Shown here one piece after another: positions 35,485 to 48,500 of a DNA stretch of 64,000 nt. This stretch comes from Opeltia flavorubescens (lineage: Eukaryota > Ascomycota > Lecanoromycetes > Teloschistales > Teloschistaceae): contig KE546966.1 of NCBI GenBank assembly GCA_000442125.1, positions 86,969 through 150,968 on the forward strand, given 5' to 3'. The notes beneath the pieces are model-generated. The model did no database searches. It was not told the origin of the DNA and worked only from the letters and a program-made list of their open reading frames with translations. A program made the translations under genes and the position numbers. Positions within the stretch are counted from its first letter, which is position 1; each line of letters begins with the position of its first letter.

Positions 35485-36917
35485 TCATCTCGGTACAGCA
35501 ACAATAACACTATCACAAACATTCTCGTTATAAGTATGCACGCTCCTGATCTTCAACCCAGCCGCATCCATCAAAGAATGCCATTGTTTCTCCGTCCGCT
35601 CGATTCCCGCAAGACCTGCCATCATCGTGATGTCGAGCTGCATCGCGCGCCATGAGGCACCTTTATTTGGGATAACCATATCATCGATCAAGATGATTGA
35701 ATCTTCATTCATTGCGTTCTTGATGTTGTTGAGGATGGACACGCATTCGCTGTCGGGATAGTCGTGCATGATGTTTCGCATGTAGTATGATCGGGCTCCT
35801 GGTTTAAGGAATAAGGAGTTAGCTTCGGTCTCGCTGATAGAAGTCACCATCTAGCAGAGCTTTCACCTTTGATAGGCTGCTCGTTTCTGAAATTATGTAC
35901 CATCTTCTCAACTCCCTCGGCCGGGATCGCTTGGTCAACCACTTGTTGTAGATCTTGGAGAACCACGCGACCGACAAGATGTGGCAACTTCTTTTTAAAT
36001 GCGACGCACTGAGGCCCAATGCCTCCGCCAACATCAACGAATAAAGGAGTCTTTGGATCAACGTTCTTCACGATCTCTTTCTCGAACGGGAAACTTTCAA
36101 GGAAGTTATTCTGATCCCTCCGACAAGCCTCCATCCACAACCCAAAGTTCGAAACGTAGGCCGGGGTCTGTTGTAACCACTGAAAGGGTGGGAGGTTTGT
36201 CTGGTGTCCTTTCTGGAATGCAGTTGCGGCCGCGTCGCTGGGATTGCGATATCCAGTCTCAACAAGAAATTCGGGCAGCGACTGCCAGGTGGGAAGGAGC
36301 ACATCGAGACTTGGAGCATTTGTCAGTTTTTCTGGCCCAAGTGGTAGCTTGAGGGTGGGGAGGAACTGACGTATTGAGTATCCCTGCCATCAAACCGGGC
36401 TCGCACAACGCGTTGGAAACGTCGTTGGCAGACCATGTATCTTCTCCAACCTCCTTGACTATACCGAAGCTTGCTAGGAAACGTAGGATTCGGCCTTGGA
36501 CCTTGTCAACACATGTACGACGGAGATGAATACTAGGTGACTTCTAAACATACTGATCAGGACTTCATCAGAACGACAAGCCGCCGCCAGCTCGGCTGTA
36601 CTCGTACTGCCGTTCTTGGTTGCAGCTAGTGCATCGAAAAGTTTCAAATTGTCCGCGACTCGGACTACGATTGTCTGGAGTGGCTTTGCAACTTGATCAG
36701 TTTCACGGAAGATGCAATCAAGTGCTTCCTTTTTTCATACAGCATAAGCGATGCGCTGAACCGCCTCTCCTGCAGTCTCAAGATCGCCCACAAGGTTCCT
36801 AGCGGCGACTATGAGATTATGACGCAGTCCGTCGTCTTTGGGTGGAGCGTTTTTGATAGCTTCGAGTTCCCTGATCAGAGTCTTGATAGTAACTTCCGAT
36901 GTTTCTGAGCTTGCCAT
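35485..36917 (-). CDS. SAM-dependent O-methyltransferase (plant-type/fungal OMT family)
   Basis: Five exons, complement(join(35485..35798,35867..36309,36371..36494,36554..36683,36741..36917)), 395 aa, every junction in phase. An apparent TGA after RIAYAV lies inside the first intron (GTATGA to CAAAG), and splicing gives the family's RIAYAPLQ. Domains: an N-terminal helical/winged-helix dimerisation part ending in RILRFLASFGIVKEVGEDTWSAND; the SAM-binding motif I, LFVDVGGGIGPQCVAF; VVLQDLQQVVDQAI; then GARSYYMRNIMHDYPD, in which the MHD histidine is the usual catalytic base; and IILIDDMVIPNKGA. Such enzymes methylate hydroxyls of polyketides or other small molecules in secondary pathways. It pairs by position with the AONS-like gene. 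No scaffold-forming enzyme lies within the window on this side. Confidence 0.9.
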
Positions 36918-39408
36918 GATTAGCACCCTCTTTTAGCTTTCTGATGTGGGAAAAGGACCAAAAAAGTGAGAAATAATTGAGAAAGATAAAATTGCAAAAC
37001 AGCCAGGCGGTGGAAAAATCGGGTTTGCTATTCAGAAGACTACGGCACTACTTTTCTGCGAGTTTATAAGCAATTCGGCCCGAGATGGTCCGTACGCGCG
37101 AAGGAATAGTCAGCGGAATCCTTCGAGTCCATAGTTCTTAACCCCGTAATAACGCCTAGCTTTTACCGTCCGACGTACATACCATAGAAGGAGAATCGTA
37201 ATTCGATGTTACCCATCTTCACTTAAGCGGTCAATGCTCATGAATCACACGCGGGTAGAGCCATATGATCTGAATCGAATGAATAATACCACATGGATGT
37301 ATCCGGGAATGATTGTGATGGGAGTTGGTGAATTCGTGCTGGCTGCTCTTGGTCGTAACGCGTGTCGATCCTCGTGCACGCACATTGGTAGTGAGAGTCA
37401 GAGTGCCGATGGGGAGAACATTCGCAAGAGGCTGCAATTGATTTATTCCACAGCACAAAAGTTCCGATGTTTCACGCATTGATTCGCATAAACGACCTCG
37501 GTATCCTTATGTATCCAGGTTGTATGCAATTTGGAACCCACACCTTGCAGCGCCAAACCATGGTCCAACTTTGGGCACTGATTTGGTCCCGGGCATGTTG
37601 CTACGATGAGCTGACTGGCACTACATGCTTCACCCGTCTTTAGCCTGCATGCTGACTGAATTTGATGTTGGATGGATGCAACGTATACCAGGTCCAAATG
37701 CTTGAAGTACCTGGGCGAGTGTTGGCGAATTGGAACAGCGGAGGCTTATAGAATAGTTGTTACTGGAGTCCAGATGCATAATCAGTGGTTCTCGAACGAA
37801 TGACTATCAAAGACGTAAGCTTGATTGGCGAGAGACGTCCGCATGGGGTTTTCTTGTATGTCAGTCTCCCCAATCTGCCAAAAACTCTTCTCTCGATGGC
37901 TTTCTCAAGGCCAAGGGGGTGATCCACGAATCAGCGTCGTCCATTTACCAACATACTTAGGCGTTAAACCGTCTTTCATAAGCGAGTAGTACATGATGTT
38001 TTCAGATCTTCCAGCGGAAAGGGTGGCACATCCCCTCTGATTAACCATTTTACCAGTGATAATATGGGATATTCCTTCATTATCGCTGAAATCTTCGCAG
38101 CCTTTCTTTGTGGGGTCAGCCTTCATCCTTTCAGAGACGAGAGTTCTGCTGATTCCTCTTTTGTGTCGCTGCCGCGCTCACGGACACTCAGATGTTGTCT
38201 ATCCATTGAAATGCCTGGGGAATTACATTGCATGCACGTGTGAATTGAGTCCATCAACATGTTTGCGCATCGCGCCAAGCTAAGGCTGTTCGGCCGGACT
38301 AATCCTTTTCAGGTAAGTCTACCATTAGGGATTAGCGTCAATAGCTTGACTGTCTTGGCGCCAAGCGCACAGACATTTTCTGCAGATTTCATACCCAACC
38401 GAGCCAACCCTATACTTTTGACATAATTTAAGATATGAATTGATCGTAGCCAGTCGTTCATTTGTCTTTATGACGGTTCTTGCATTCTCATTTGTGGAAT
38501 TTCTCTTAACGTCTAATAGAGTCTCTACCTCCTTGATTGAAACGCCATTCGCAATGCTAATGCTTTGCATCATCTAAGACGTGAGAACGAGGCCGATTTG
38601 GATCGCGGATCGTCCCGCACTTAGCCACGATCGTTGATGGCGATCCCACTATATTACCCCTCGAATCCGCATACGATCTTGCATACAAGTCATGAAGCAT
38701 TGCGGAGTCATGCAGCAAGTGCGGAGAAGGTTCCGACGACTCGGTCTTCAACGTCAGAATCCTATGGTGCAATACATGGAAAAATGATTGCACATCCCAT
38801 GACGGAGATCTCTCCGTCTCGTATGGGAAATCTAGGAGAATGATCCCGTTCAAGTCTGTTCTAATATTTATGTTGCCTGATTCTCCCCTTTCTAATATCC
38901 GTTGTAAACTGCCCTCTATGATCTCCTACTCTTCTTCTTTCCTAATTTTCTATCTGTGAGTGTTGTAGCCCTCGCAATCGCTTCCTATGGGGGCGCTCGC
39001 AAGGTACTCCTCTTTCGGCAATGTACGTGTTTCCTCATCATGCAGAACTCCACATCAATGGAACTGGGAGGAGTCCAATACGAGAGGAGATTTTGTCAAG
39101 TCGAGATGGAGACCGAGCATCGCCGTTTGCGGGGTTACACGCCTTGTGCTGATCATCTGTGATCTTCTCTGGGTATGGAAAGAGATGGAGCAATTGACAC
39201 GGTGCTCGAAGCAAGATGACAGCCGATCAAGTAGATCTGGTACCCACTCGCTTGCGCACAGCAGCGATGTGTTCATCTTACGAAGCGGAAGCTAGCTTTC
39301 GACTGGCTATCCTATATATACTCGCTCTCGTTTCGAAAATGCGCTCCTTCCCCACAAATCTAGATCGCCAGTTTCCTCATCTATTGCTCTCCTTATCAGT
39401 TTAGCAAG
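36918..39408. other. about 2.5 kb gene-poor stretch
   Basis: Promoter of the methyltransferase at the left end and of the metallopeptidase at the right end. Frames of 60-100 residues on both strands (for example near 37443-37697, 38325-38573 and 38557-38853 on the - strand) show no family features. Confidence 0.4.
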
Positions 39409-40626
39409 ATGAACTCCCTCCTAGCTCGTATGCGGAGGCCTAGAAGCCACCCAAAAGAGCCGGAGTCATGGGTATGTGCATTCATCCCTCAGAACATCCT
39501 CGAAAAGGTTGCAGAAGCAGAAAGCACGACCGTCGAACAACGCTTGAGCTTGCGCTCAACAATCGCAGCCAGCAAAGAAGCAGGCAAAGAACGCGAGGAC
39601 GTTGCCGACAAGGACAAAAATCCTCATGAACCGGACTTGCCCAAGGCCAACGACGCTGCTAAGCTCGTAAGGTCCCTGCCGCCAGAGGGCAAGTTGACAA
39701 GCAAAGAGACCTCGGAAAGATACATCTACAGTGGTTTGAACTCCGATTACGTCTACCTCCCCGGCCAACCTTTGAGGGGAAATAACCAGCCGGCAATTGA
39801 AGACCATGTCGCCAACACCTGCTACGACGCCTTTGGCAAAGCCGACCAGTTCTTCCGCGAAGTTTACGGCTGGAAATCCATTGACGATAAGAACTATCCC
39901 CTCGTAGCCACTGTCCATTATGGCTGGAATGTCGCAAATGCCTTCTTCTTTGCCCAGGCAAAGCAAATGATCTTCGGCAACGGCAATGACTTGATGAAGA
40001 ACTTCGTCGGCTCTTACGACGTAGTCGGACACGAGCTATGCCACGGCATAATCCAGTACTCCAGCGGCATGCTCTACCACAATCAATCCGGTGCCCTCAA
40101 CGAGTCTTGTTCCGACGTCTTCGGCGCCTTGCTAGAGCAGTGGACACACAACCAATCCACAAAAGAAGCCGATTGGCTTCTCGCTCAAGACGTGCTCTTC
40201 CCCGAAGACCCAAAGATAGCGATGCGCAGCATGAAAGCTCCCGGCACGGCATACAATGATCCGAGGATGGGCAAGGACAACCAACCGGGACACATGAGGG
40301 ATTTCGTCAAAACAGACCAAGACCATGGAGGCGTACATATCAATTCTGGAATCCCGAACCACGCTTTCTACCTCGCAGCCGTGAAAAAGGGTGGTTATGC
40401 ATGGGAGACGGCGGGGAAGGTTTGGTTTGCGGCTATGACGACGGCGACGCCGAATGAGACTTTTGTCATGTTTGCTAATCGCACAATTAAGGAGGCTCAG
40501 AGGCTGGATGCGGACTTCGCGCCCATTGTGAAACAGGCGTGGGTTGACGTCGGTGTTCTGTCGGAGTCGTCGGGCACCTGGTTTGGCTGGATTTGGGGGT
40601 CGAAGGAGAAAAAGGGAAAGCAGTAG
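39409..40626 (+). CDS. M4 (thermolysin family) neutral metallopeptidase, protealysin-like
   Basis: One intronless frame of 405 aa. Zinc site HELCH at residues 208-212 (HExxH), third ligand in GALNESCSD (about Glu232), and catalytic histidine in DHGGVHINSG (about His310). The M4 peptidase and C-terminal domains are both complete, ending with APIVKQAWVDVGVL. There is no signal peptide. The N-terminus carries AFIPQNILEKVAEA, like the short PPxxL-type propeptide of protealysin (IPPYLL), which marks the cytosolic or non-classically released subgroup, rather than the long FTP/PepSY propeptide of secreted thermolysins. M4 enzymes are mainly bacterial. The lack of introns among intron-rich neighbours fits acquisition by transfer at some time. 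No emfourin-type inhibitor gene was seen beside it. Confidence 0.93.
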   Translation: MNSLLARMRRPRSHPKEPESWVCAFIPQNILEKVAEAESTTVEQRLSLRSTIAASKEAGKEREDVADKDKNPHEPDLPKANDAAKLVRSLPPEGKLTSKETSERYIYSGLNSDYVYLPGQPLRGNNQPAIEDHVANTCYDAFGKADQFFREVYGWKSIDDKNYPLVATVHYGWNVANAFFFAQAKQMIFGNGNDLMKNFVGSYDVVGHELCHGIIQYSSGMLYHNQSGALNESCSDVFGALLEQWTHNQSTKEADWLLAQDVLFPEDPKIAMRSMKAPGTAYNDPRMGKDNQPGHMRDFVKTDQDHGGVHINSGIPNHAFYLAAVKKGGYAWETAGKVWFAAMTTATPNETFVMFANRTIKEAQRLDADFAPIVKQAWVDVGVLSESSGTWFGWIWGSKEKKGKQ

Positions 40627-43600
40627 TCTTCTCGGGAGAAAGGAAACATAACACATTCTATATTCAAAGACATAGTTATGATTGATAGTATCCGTGATTA
40701 CAACTTAATACATACATTAAAAGTTGACAATCATTGATAAGAGAAGCCACTCCTGCCAATTTCTTACGTTTCTGAGCGTGACAAAGTCTAATTATGGCTT
40801 AGTGCAAGGCCGAACTTCGGCTTGAATCTCGGCCACGCTAAACGGCTTTGAGTTATTCCGAATTATCCGAGTACGCAAAGGACAAGGCACTCATCCTAGT
40901 CAACTTCGAAGACTTTATTAGCTTGCAAGATCTTATGCAATGACTAATTACGCGCGTGATAGAGGCGAATACTTCGTATCTATACTAATCTCTTAGTCAG
41001 GGATCACTGTGCCGCGGTAATGAGATGCTGCGTAAAACACACGACCTAGATCCGATAAAAGCAAAAGCTGTTTTCATCGAGATAGCATGTGATCTTGAGC
41101 CTCGGCATATGATATGGAAGGTAAAATGTTGTTCGACTGTTTGGCTAGTAGCAGCGAAAAAAAGCAAAAACTATATTACTGACCGCAAGCTATAGTAGCC
41201 CTTTGAATACAAAAATACGGAGACCTTCCTTCCCCTATACACCCCGCTTCCTGCTACAAGTTCCGATATATTTTTCAACGATCCTAGCAAACATATCATC
41301 CAACGTAAGGTATATCAGCCGCCCACGATAAGTTCAGGTAGTCCCCAGCAGATACCGAATCCGCCTCGAAGACACATTTATGTGGCTGCCTCGAGAATCG
41401 CAGTCCATTCCCTTACCGTATCTGTACGGCTCATCTCTAAAGGGTATATATCGAAGGGAAGGTGATCTCCTGTTATAAATTCGTTTATGATTTCTTTTCA
41501 TACTTCCGGCAAGTGTCACTAGTGCTCGAGTGGCGAATTATCGCTGCAAGGCTGGCTAGAAGAAGTACTATGACTTTCAGGCGTACAATGAGAGTGAGTT
41601 TTGTGTGAGGTTTCACCGCCGAGGGATAGAGGGACAGATCCATCACGATGATGGTGTTCTTCCTTCGAACCGGGACCAGATTATTACTAACTGGCTTCAT
41701 CTGCAGGCTGATTTACGAAACGATACCAGGACTGGCTATGAGAACCTACGATTGCATCGACGAACCGGCTGCTTCAATCGTGTGATCTCCGAACAGCCGT
41801 TCTGGGACAGTGGTGTAGTCCTCATTGTATGTTAGGGAAACCGCTTGTATAAGGTTGTTGCGCTTCTCGACCCAAACGTCATATTGAAACCCATAATTGG
41901 CTACCATATGTGACATTGTAGACGTAGAGCATGGGTTGGTAGATAGTTGTGAAGCTTTTTCGCGGAAGGAGATTTCTTGTGCCTTGATAGAGATATGGGA
42001 AGCGGTCTCCAAATGAAGAAAAGATCGAGAGCTACCTTGAAGTACTCGTGTTCGTGGGAATTAGCGTTGGAAGGTTTCAACAACTTCAGTCATCGAGGAA
42101 GGCCTGGTTTCATGATGTGTGCGTAGATTGACAACCAATAAGTTGTACATCATCCTATGGTTCTTTATGAAGACGGTAGATTTCAGTGATTTCATCAGCC
42201 CGGTTTCCTTAGTATTGGAAGATGTGCAGGTCCATATCGCCCGCCATGGCCAGATTGTTCATATCTAATGCGGTTTAGGACCGAGATCAATTGCAAAAAG
42301 TCCACAAACGACCTCGTAGAGGCAAGAATGGTCACTCGAAGACGAAAGTTATATCGACTCGGTGATACAGTCTCGATAATCCCGCCTCAGTGGGGTTCCT
42401 CGTCTAAGCGCCGAACTTTCAGAGAAAAAGTTTTATCTGTGTTGCTGATTACCGTAGGCCGTCTGCTCAAGTACGTTAGTGCAAGGAAATGTTATTACAG
42501 TTGATTCTGAGCTATAGTCATTGACGTCCCTGACATGAGCGGTCTGTAGTGTCTACCAGAAATGCTTGTACTGCATATCGGACAGCAAGCGTGGCACCAC
42601 CCACAAATTTATCATTCGATATCGGATAATCTTGTACATCACGCTGCCGCTTATTCGAGGTCGGCAAAAAGAATAGAATCATCCATGCGACTGAAATGGA
42701 ATAGATGCCGTATTTGTCTTACTTGGAGGGAGAGTTGAGAAAGATCTAAGCTGGTTGAATGACATTCGCTCCAGTTTATGCGGAGGGGCACACGATAGCC
42801 AGTGTACTGGCGTTGATGGAAATGATGGAATATAACCCTTCAGTACTGTCTTTAGTGTCAAGCAAGACCCCAAATATCGCCACTATGATCTCTTGATCCG
42901 CCTAGCAACACCACCAGATTTTTTGCTACCTTCAACTTGTAGGGGACATAAAATTGCGAGGGCCTGACACACTGATCATAATGCCTTCCGTGATTTTATT
43001 GCCTTTGCTTAAAGCCCAGGCCGGGGACGCCGATACTGGACGTCTCTCCACAAGAAACAGAACACAGTTTCTTTCCATGTTGACCAGAATGCGCAAGGAT
43101 CTTGAATAATTCGAAGCGACATCTCATCCACGGTGCGAATTCGCAAGGTTGGTGTTCGATATAGTGTCGTGTAATGATCGGGAATAAAAAAGGAAGTGGG
43201 TATATGTACCATGTAACTAGAAGCTGGATTCAGCTCTTGGATGAGCTCGGGTAATCAGAAAGAGAGACTTGTAAGGATACGAGAGACTTACAGCTAGAGT
43301 ACTATGGAGAAGAAAGAATGAAATAAAGGGAAGTATAGAAACCAAGATTTGCAGAATCGAGACGTGAGATGATTCAACAATCGAGAATATTACAACGCAA
43401 TAGATGGGGTAATAAGCCAAATGCTCAAAAGACTCAAGTTATATAGCGAATTCAGGAGTACCTCGACAGAGTACGAGGTGTATGTGTATGGATTTCCGAG
43501 TCCAGGTTTATGATTATTCATTGGTGGTACGGCACTATCATCATATGAAGGGCTAGTGCATACTGATGAGAAATATATGAAGATAGAGAATTCAAGACCA

Positions 43601-44929
43601 TCAAATAATCAATGTAATCCAATATAAGCTTCCATACACATGTCGCCATTACCAGGATCATGAAAGCAGCTCCGGTTCTAGGCGGGCGTTCTACAGCACC
43701 TCCTTTGACTTCAGGCAATGATCTTGGCTGCCAAACGTTGCCGCAAAGAATGAGATCCCAGAAAAGATTAGTTTTTAGTCGGTAGCCCCACTCGAAGATA
43801 TTGCGTATGATAGTGTCCAGGCAGGTGAAATTTTCCGCGATCGCTTTTTAAGCAAGAGCGTAATACATAAGGTCGTGAGAGAGCTTTCCCTGTGTCGGTC
43901 AACTTCACTTAGCTTATGGGCCCCTCTCAAACTTGGTGGCCGTTGCAATTGTTCCAGTAGCGATAACACTGACAATAGAAATGCTAAGTACGTTTCCGGG
44001 GAGACCCGAAGTTGTCGTCAAGCTGAGCCGCTTCAAGGTTCTGTGCGTACCCCGTTAATGTGAATCTTGGGGAGCTGCTTTCGGGGGTGTAGTGACCGTT
44101 CTTACTGGATGAAAAGGGAGGATTGAATGCTTGGATGCATGTTGAACATTGTGTTGGTGTTGCTGGATGCTGCTGTGGCGAAAAGGTTTGCGATCTTGAA
44201 TGATGACAGTAAGTCTAAATGACTGGTAGACCTCATTTGAATATCTTGAGCGCGGTCTCGGAAGTGAGAAGGACATCGGAAATGTAGGAACGATCTGTCC
44301 ATGACTTGTTATAGGCCCTTTATCTTAATCCATACTCACAGGCATCCTTCTTCAGTTCTAAGTGTCCCGTCCATCATCTCGATCCTCTTCGCGTACATTC
44401 GCTCTATCTAATCACGCACCTTCGCTCGTGTGTCCTCTTACATGGGCTCAACCGTATGATCCCTCACGTTTTCCTTGGAGAGCCCGAAACTCCTCGCCAC
44501 AGCTCTCCAATGCCAATCTTAATCAAAGCAATTGTGATTACGCCCTTCACTGTTCTAGTCTGACACTCTTCTGCGTATACCAATCCAATTTGGGGCGAGA
44601 TGCTTGGAGAGTACGTCAGTTGAGATAATATCAAAGCTCTCAGAATAAACTCTGGAATACAGTCCGCAGCCGAATGTAGCAGCCTTGACTCTGGCATTTC
44701 ATCTAAGGTCGTTTTTCCAAACTCTGAGGCCCCCCTTCCTCTCGGTTGTCAAATAATTCCATTTCGCTGGAGAAATTATAGACCTCGCGTATCTCCACTC
44801 TTCAATTTTGCAGCGTCTCATCTAACTTGATGAGTCTCAGTCCGCTGTCTACCGTTGGGTTTCCGAGATAAATATGCCCGTTACACTGTCCATAAAGATA
44901 TCTAGTCTTTCCTACGGCTTACTTTTATC
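40627..44929. other. about 4.3 kb gene-poor stretch
   Basis: AT-rich. Many - strand frames of 60-90 residues (for example 41485-41700, 41746-42012, 43009-43212, 43217-43420, 43518-43718), some with hydrophobic runs, but no two could be joined by convincing splice sites and none matches a family I know. Possibly diverged small-protein genes or decayed sequence. I can support no gene. Confidence 0.35.
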
Positions 44930-45110
44930 CTGAAGTAGAGTAAAGATTCCACCGACGCTGCAAGCCGGTCGATGGACGGGACTCTATAGGGAGAGAGTTT
45001 TAGGGCATCAATCTCTCGCTTGAAATCTTCGATCTTCTGTTGAAGACACTGGATGGCTTCGTCTAATTTGTCCGGTCGTTCATTGGACGCTTTTAGGTGT
45101 AAAATATGGC
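44930..45110 (-). other. possible exon: coiled-coil coding segment, family not recognised
   Basis: On the - strand, between a TTTAG acceptor and an AAA|GTAAGC donor, a frame reads SNERPDKLDEAIQCLQQKIE, then FKREIDALKLS and DRLAASVESLLYF. Heptad spacing and residue use are protein-like. Farther upstream on the same strand (about 45483-45380) KYHYLADNLEELLRSLTAVS also looks coding. The style recalls N-terminal helical domains of fungal HeLo/PigL_N-type proteins, but this is a guess. No full gene model could be made, so it may be a relic. Confidence 0.3.
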
Positions 45111-45529
45111 CCCTAAATGATGATTACTAATAACGATCATCTCTCGCGAGGATCAGATGTTAAGAGTGTCCTATGCTTGCGCGAGTATGATTGTCGGTCC
45201 CGTAAATTGGAGCAAGCATATAGCAGTTTCTAGCTACTTATGGCATCAGAAACAGCATTTTCATTGATTACAAGACCTTGACTGAGCCTTAAGCTCTAAA
45301 CCGGTGTGCAGATCTCGGAATGGTTATTACGAAGCCTAAAATTGATGAGGATGAACATGTCGATCTTGCGAAAGAGGTTTTCTTCTCCCCGAGCAGAGAT
45401 ACAGCTGTCAGTGAACGAAGGAGTTCTTCGAGATTATCGGCAAGATAGTGATACTTTTGGTGGATGTCGGATGACCGGTGCAAGATGTTGTCGTCGGTCT
45501 TGAGAAAGCTTTGAAGAGACGCTATATTG

Positions 45530-48500
45530 AATTATATACATGTCTTGCAATGATTGACGGAGTCTTTCGCGGATTGGAATTAGAAAGCTTCAAGTCTTGA
45601 AATAACTGAGAACGGATACTGATAAGAAAGGTGTATCAACAAAAAGTTTTCTGCAACCAGAGAAGTACAATATGTCTTTCACTGCTCAATGAACAAGGCT
45701 GATCTAAGTGTTGATGACGGGAAAAATATAAAGAGCAGCCGGAACTCATTGAGGTGAGAACTCTTCAACCTTGAAAATAAGCGCAAGCCAATATTCCAGA
45801 ATTTGCGTTCCGACACAAGACAAGGAGAACGTGACGGAATCCACCACACAGTACCAATGCAAAGAATGTAATCCACATTCAATTGCGAAACAAAAGCGTG
45901 AGCGATCAATATATAGGTGGAAAAGTAGCTTCCAAATTTAGTGCAGTAAAACGATATTAGACGTTTTAGAATGTCCAAAACGTGATCGATCAGGAGAAGA
46001 AACTAAATACACATCCGCCGATCTAATTTATCGAGGGAAAGTTCTTCAGAAGCATGAATTGGTGACTCTTAGCTCCAGAGAATTCGATGCTGAATTTGAA
46101 TCATTGAATTTCAATTGCCTTTCATTGTCCATCTTGCTCTATATTGGTACTGATGTCAGTGGTGAGGTCAATAGTAAAGTAATGTAGTATGGTACTAATA
46201 AATCAGTGCTCTGTTCTGTCTCCCTCGTAAGGTTCTTTGCTGCTGACCTAATATTTAAGGTGAAGATAAATCGAATGACGGACGTAGGTACCAAATTTGC
46301 CTGCTGCATGCACACGTTCTTTGTGTAGAGCAGGTATTGTCCTTTTTCTGCGCACGTGATTGCTATATACCTGTGCTGATGAGACGAGGGTTATCATGGT
46401 TCTCGCTGGATACTGACAGAATGTGTCGCGAGTGATGAGCTTCATAAGGAAAAACGGGTATCGTTTTCATTAATCAAGTGCCTCTGCACCGACCCTAGAA
46501 GGCATGCTTGGGTGCAATACTGGCATTTCTGATGCTTTTTCGGTGGCATTAGACCTGCGGCTGTTCTGTCGCATTTCTTGTGCAAATATTCTCCACGAAT
46601 TGAAGTTGTCAGGGCATTTTCGTCAGAATCATCCCGGTCATCTTTGAAAATCTTGGTGAGCGTCTTGCAACCTGAAGATCCCCCATGTTAGAGTTGCAAG
46701 CTGCTATGGTGAGCAATCTAAGGATTTCTTGGATACCGCATCGCTATTGTGAGCCTTTCGGACTAGTTGAATGGGTTGCGCAGGATTATTGTATGATCTA
46801 CACATCCTTCATCTCCCTCCACTGCTGGACCTTTGGCTAGCCTCGTGAATCGACGGTGAAGGCTGGAGTTCCATCACTTGATCTAGTGACTGATTCTTAA
46901 GGCTCTTATTAGCTCTCAGCTAATCACTGTTGGAGTTTGAGCTTGATCTCCCTCTGGAGTTTGCTCATTTGGTGGAGTTCAGGTAGTGGTGAGAAGGTGA
47001 CCTGCTTAATGAGCCCGAGAATTCTTCTAGTAGAAAGATACTCATCATCGTCGGCTATTCTTGAGTCGGTTACCTCGGCATCTTGTATTGTTGCATGATA
47101 TTTTGTATACGTGTCTAGTCCATGCACTTGAGTTGCTCCGCTGTAATCTAGATAGTATTGTCTAGTGATATTGGTTAATTGGACCCCAGATCCTTACCAT
47201 CTACATTCAACCTGCAGTAGAAAGGGACAAAAATGTAAGCCGAAAGTCTTTCTGCCCAAAACCTTTAGACGGAACAGGGTCAACGATGGGAGTTGGATGT
47301 GTCCACCCGTTAGTCTGGGGCTTCGCGATATTGATTTGCAAATTCGATCTAAGACTAATCGTGTTGGGGATCGTCGTCCGTGGCGACCTGTACTGCTTCT
47401 CCCGATTGAGATATATATAGCTTAAAGTAACAGAAACATAACGAGCATAGTAAGACCGACGACCATGACGGAGGAACATACTCGCAGGGTGTCAGAGCCA
47501 CTGTAGACCTTAGGGATATGTCCGACGATGTGTCCATTGCTACTCGGATGGTAGATTACCCCTCCTGTGTTATTGAGAATTCCATGTTAAGCAACTGCGA
47601 GGTATTTTTCCAAAGTCGGAGATTGTAGAACTATGCCAGAAGTTGTCAGCTTATCGTAAAATATTTGCCATGGTATCAACGAAAAATCGTAGAATTCCAG
47701 CAGGACCTATTACGTGACTGAACAGAACCATGCTATGCTTGCTCGAGCCACACGCGACGGTGTTTGTTGGAATTGTGAACTTGGACATCGATAAATCAAA
47801 TCATCCCACCAGCTGTCGAGTCGTGACTGTGTAAGCGGTATTTGATCTTCCGTGGAGACAATACTGTTGTATACGAGCCTGGTGAGGAAGCGAGATCCCG
47901 GCATTTTCTGACAATATATATTCATGGACTGGCTGCCCTTTTCGTCCAAAACCTCTGTCTGGGTTTCTTCATGGAGATAGCTCTCAGTCTTTTTTTTAGC
48001 TGCTTATCAATGACATTCTTAATCGAACCGATCAACATGTTATGCTGGTCAAAGCTGGAATGCCCAAGCCATATGTCGCTGTCGTGGTTCCGGATGTTTA
48101 CAGAACCTGCTTCTTTAGGGACTTGATGATTGTAACATATGACCTTCTTCTCAATGTAGTTGAAGATGGAGCTCATTGGCTCTTTGAGGTTTTTAAACAA
48201 ATAAGCCTCACGATTTGCCGTATTGATGATATGCTGTATATTTTTTTGGTATAAAGATGAAGCTTAGAACCTTGGATCCCACGTGCTAATAATGATTGAC
48301 GTTAAGTTTAGGAGTATGAAATAAACTTTTGTAAATAATGGTGTTGGAGTTGTGTATATAGAAGAACGAAATGCAAGAAGAGAAGTACAACCTGTATCAT
48401 GATTGTGTACGAAAGCGCTGTTTATATAATGCCAATTGTGAGCAGAAATTAAGAGAAGGCTGAATTTTGTGAGAGTGTGGGATGGTAAGCTGTATACTAA

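Noticed and set aside
36741-36926. An in-frame TGA shortly after RIAYAV in the methyltransferase, suggesting a pseudogene.
   Set aside because: The TGA lies inside a plausible short intron (GTATGA to CAAAG). Splicing it restores the family's RIAYAPLQ sequence and keeps all later phases.
39556-40032. A 158-residue frame antisense to the metallopeptidase.
   Set aside because: It is a mirror of GC-rich coding sequence; the + strand product has all M4 motifs.
41485-43720. A possible family of small membrane or secreted proteins on the - strand.
   Set aside because: The hydrophobic frames share no sequence with each other or with the secreted protein at 48968, and no splice sites join them.
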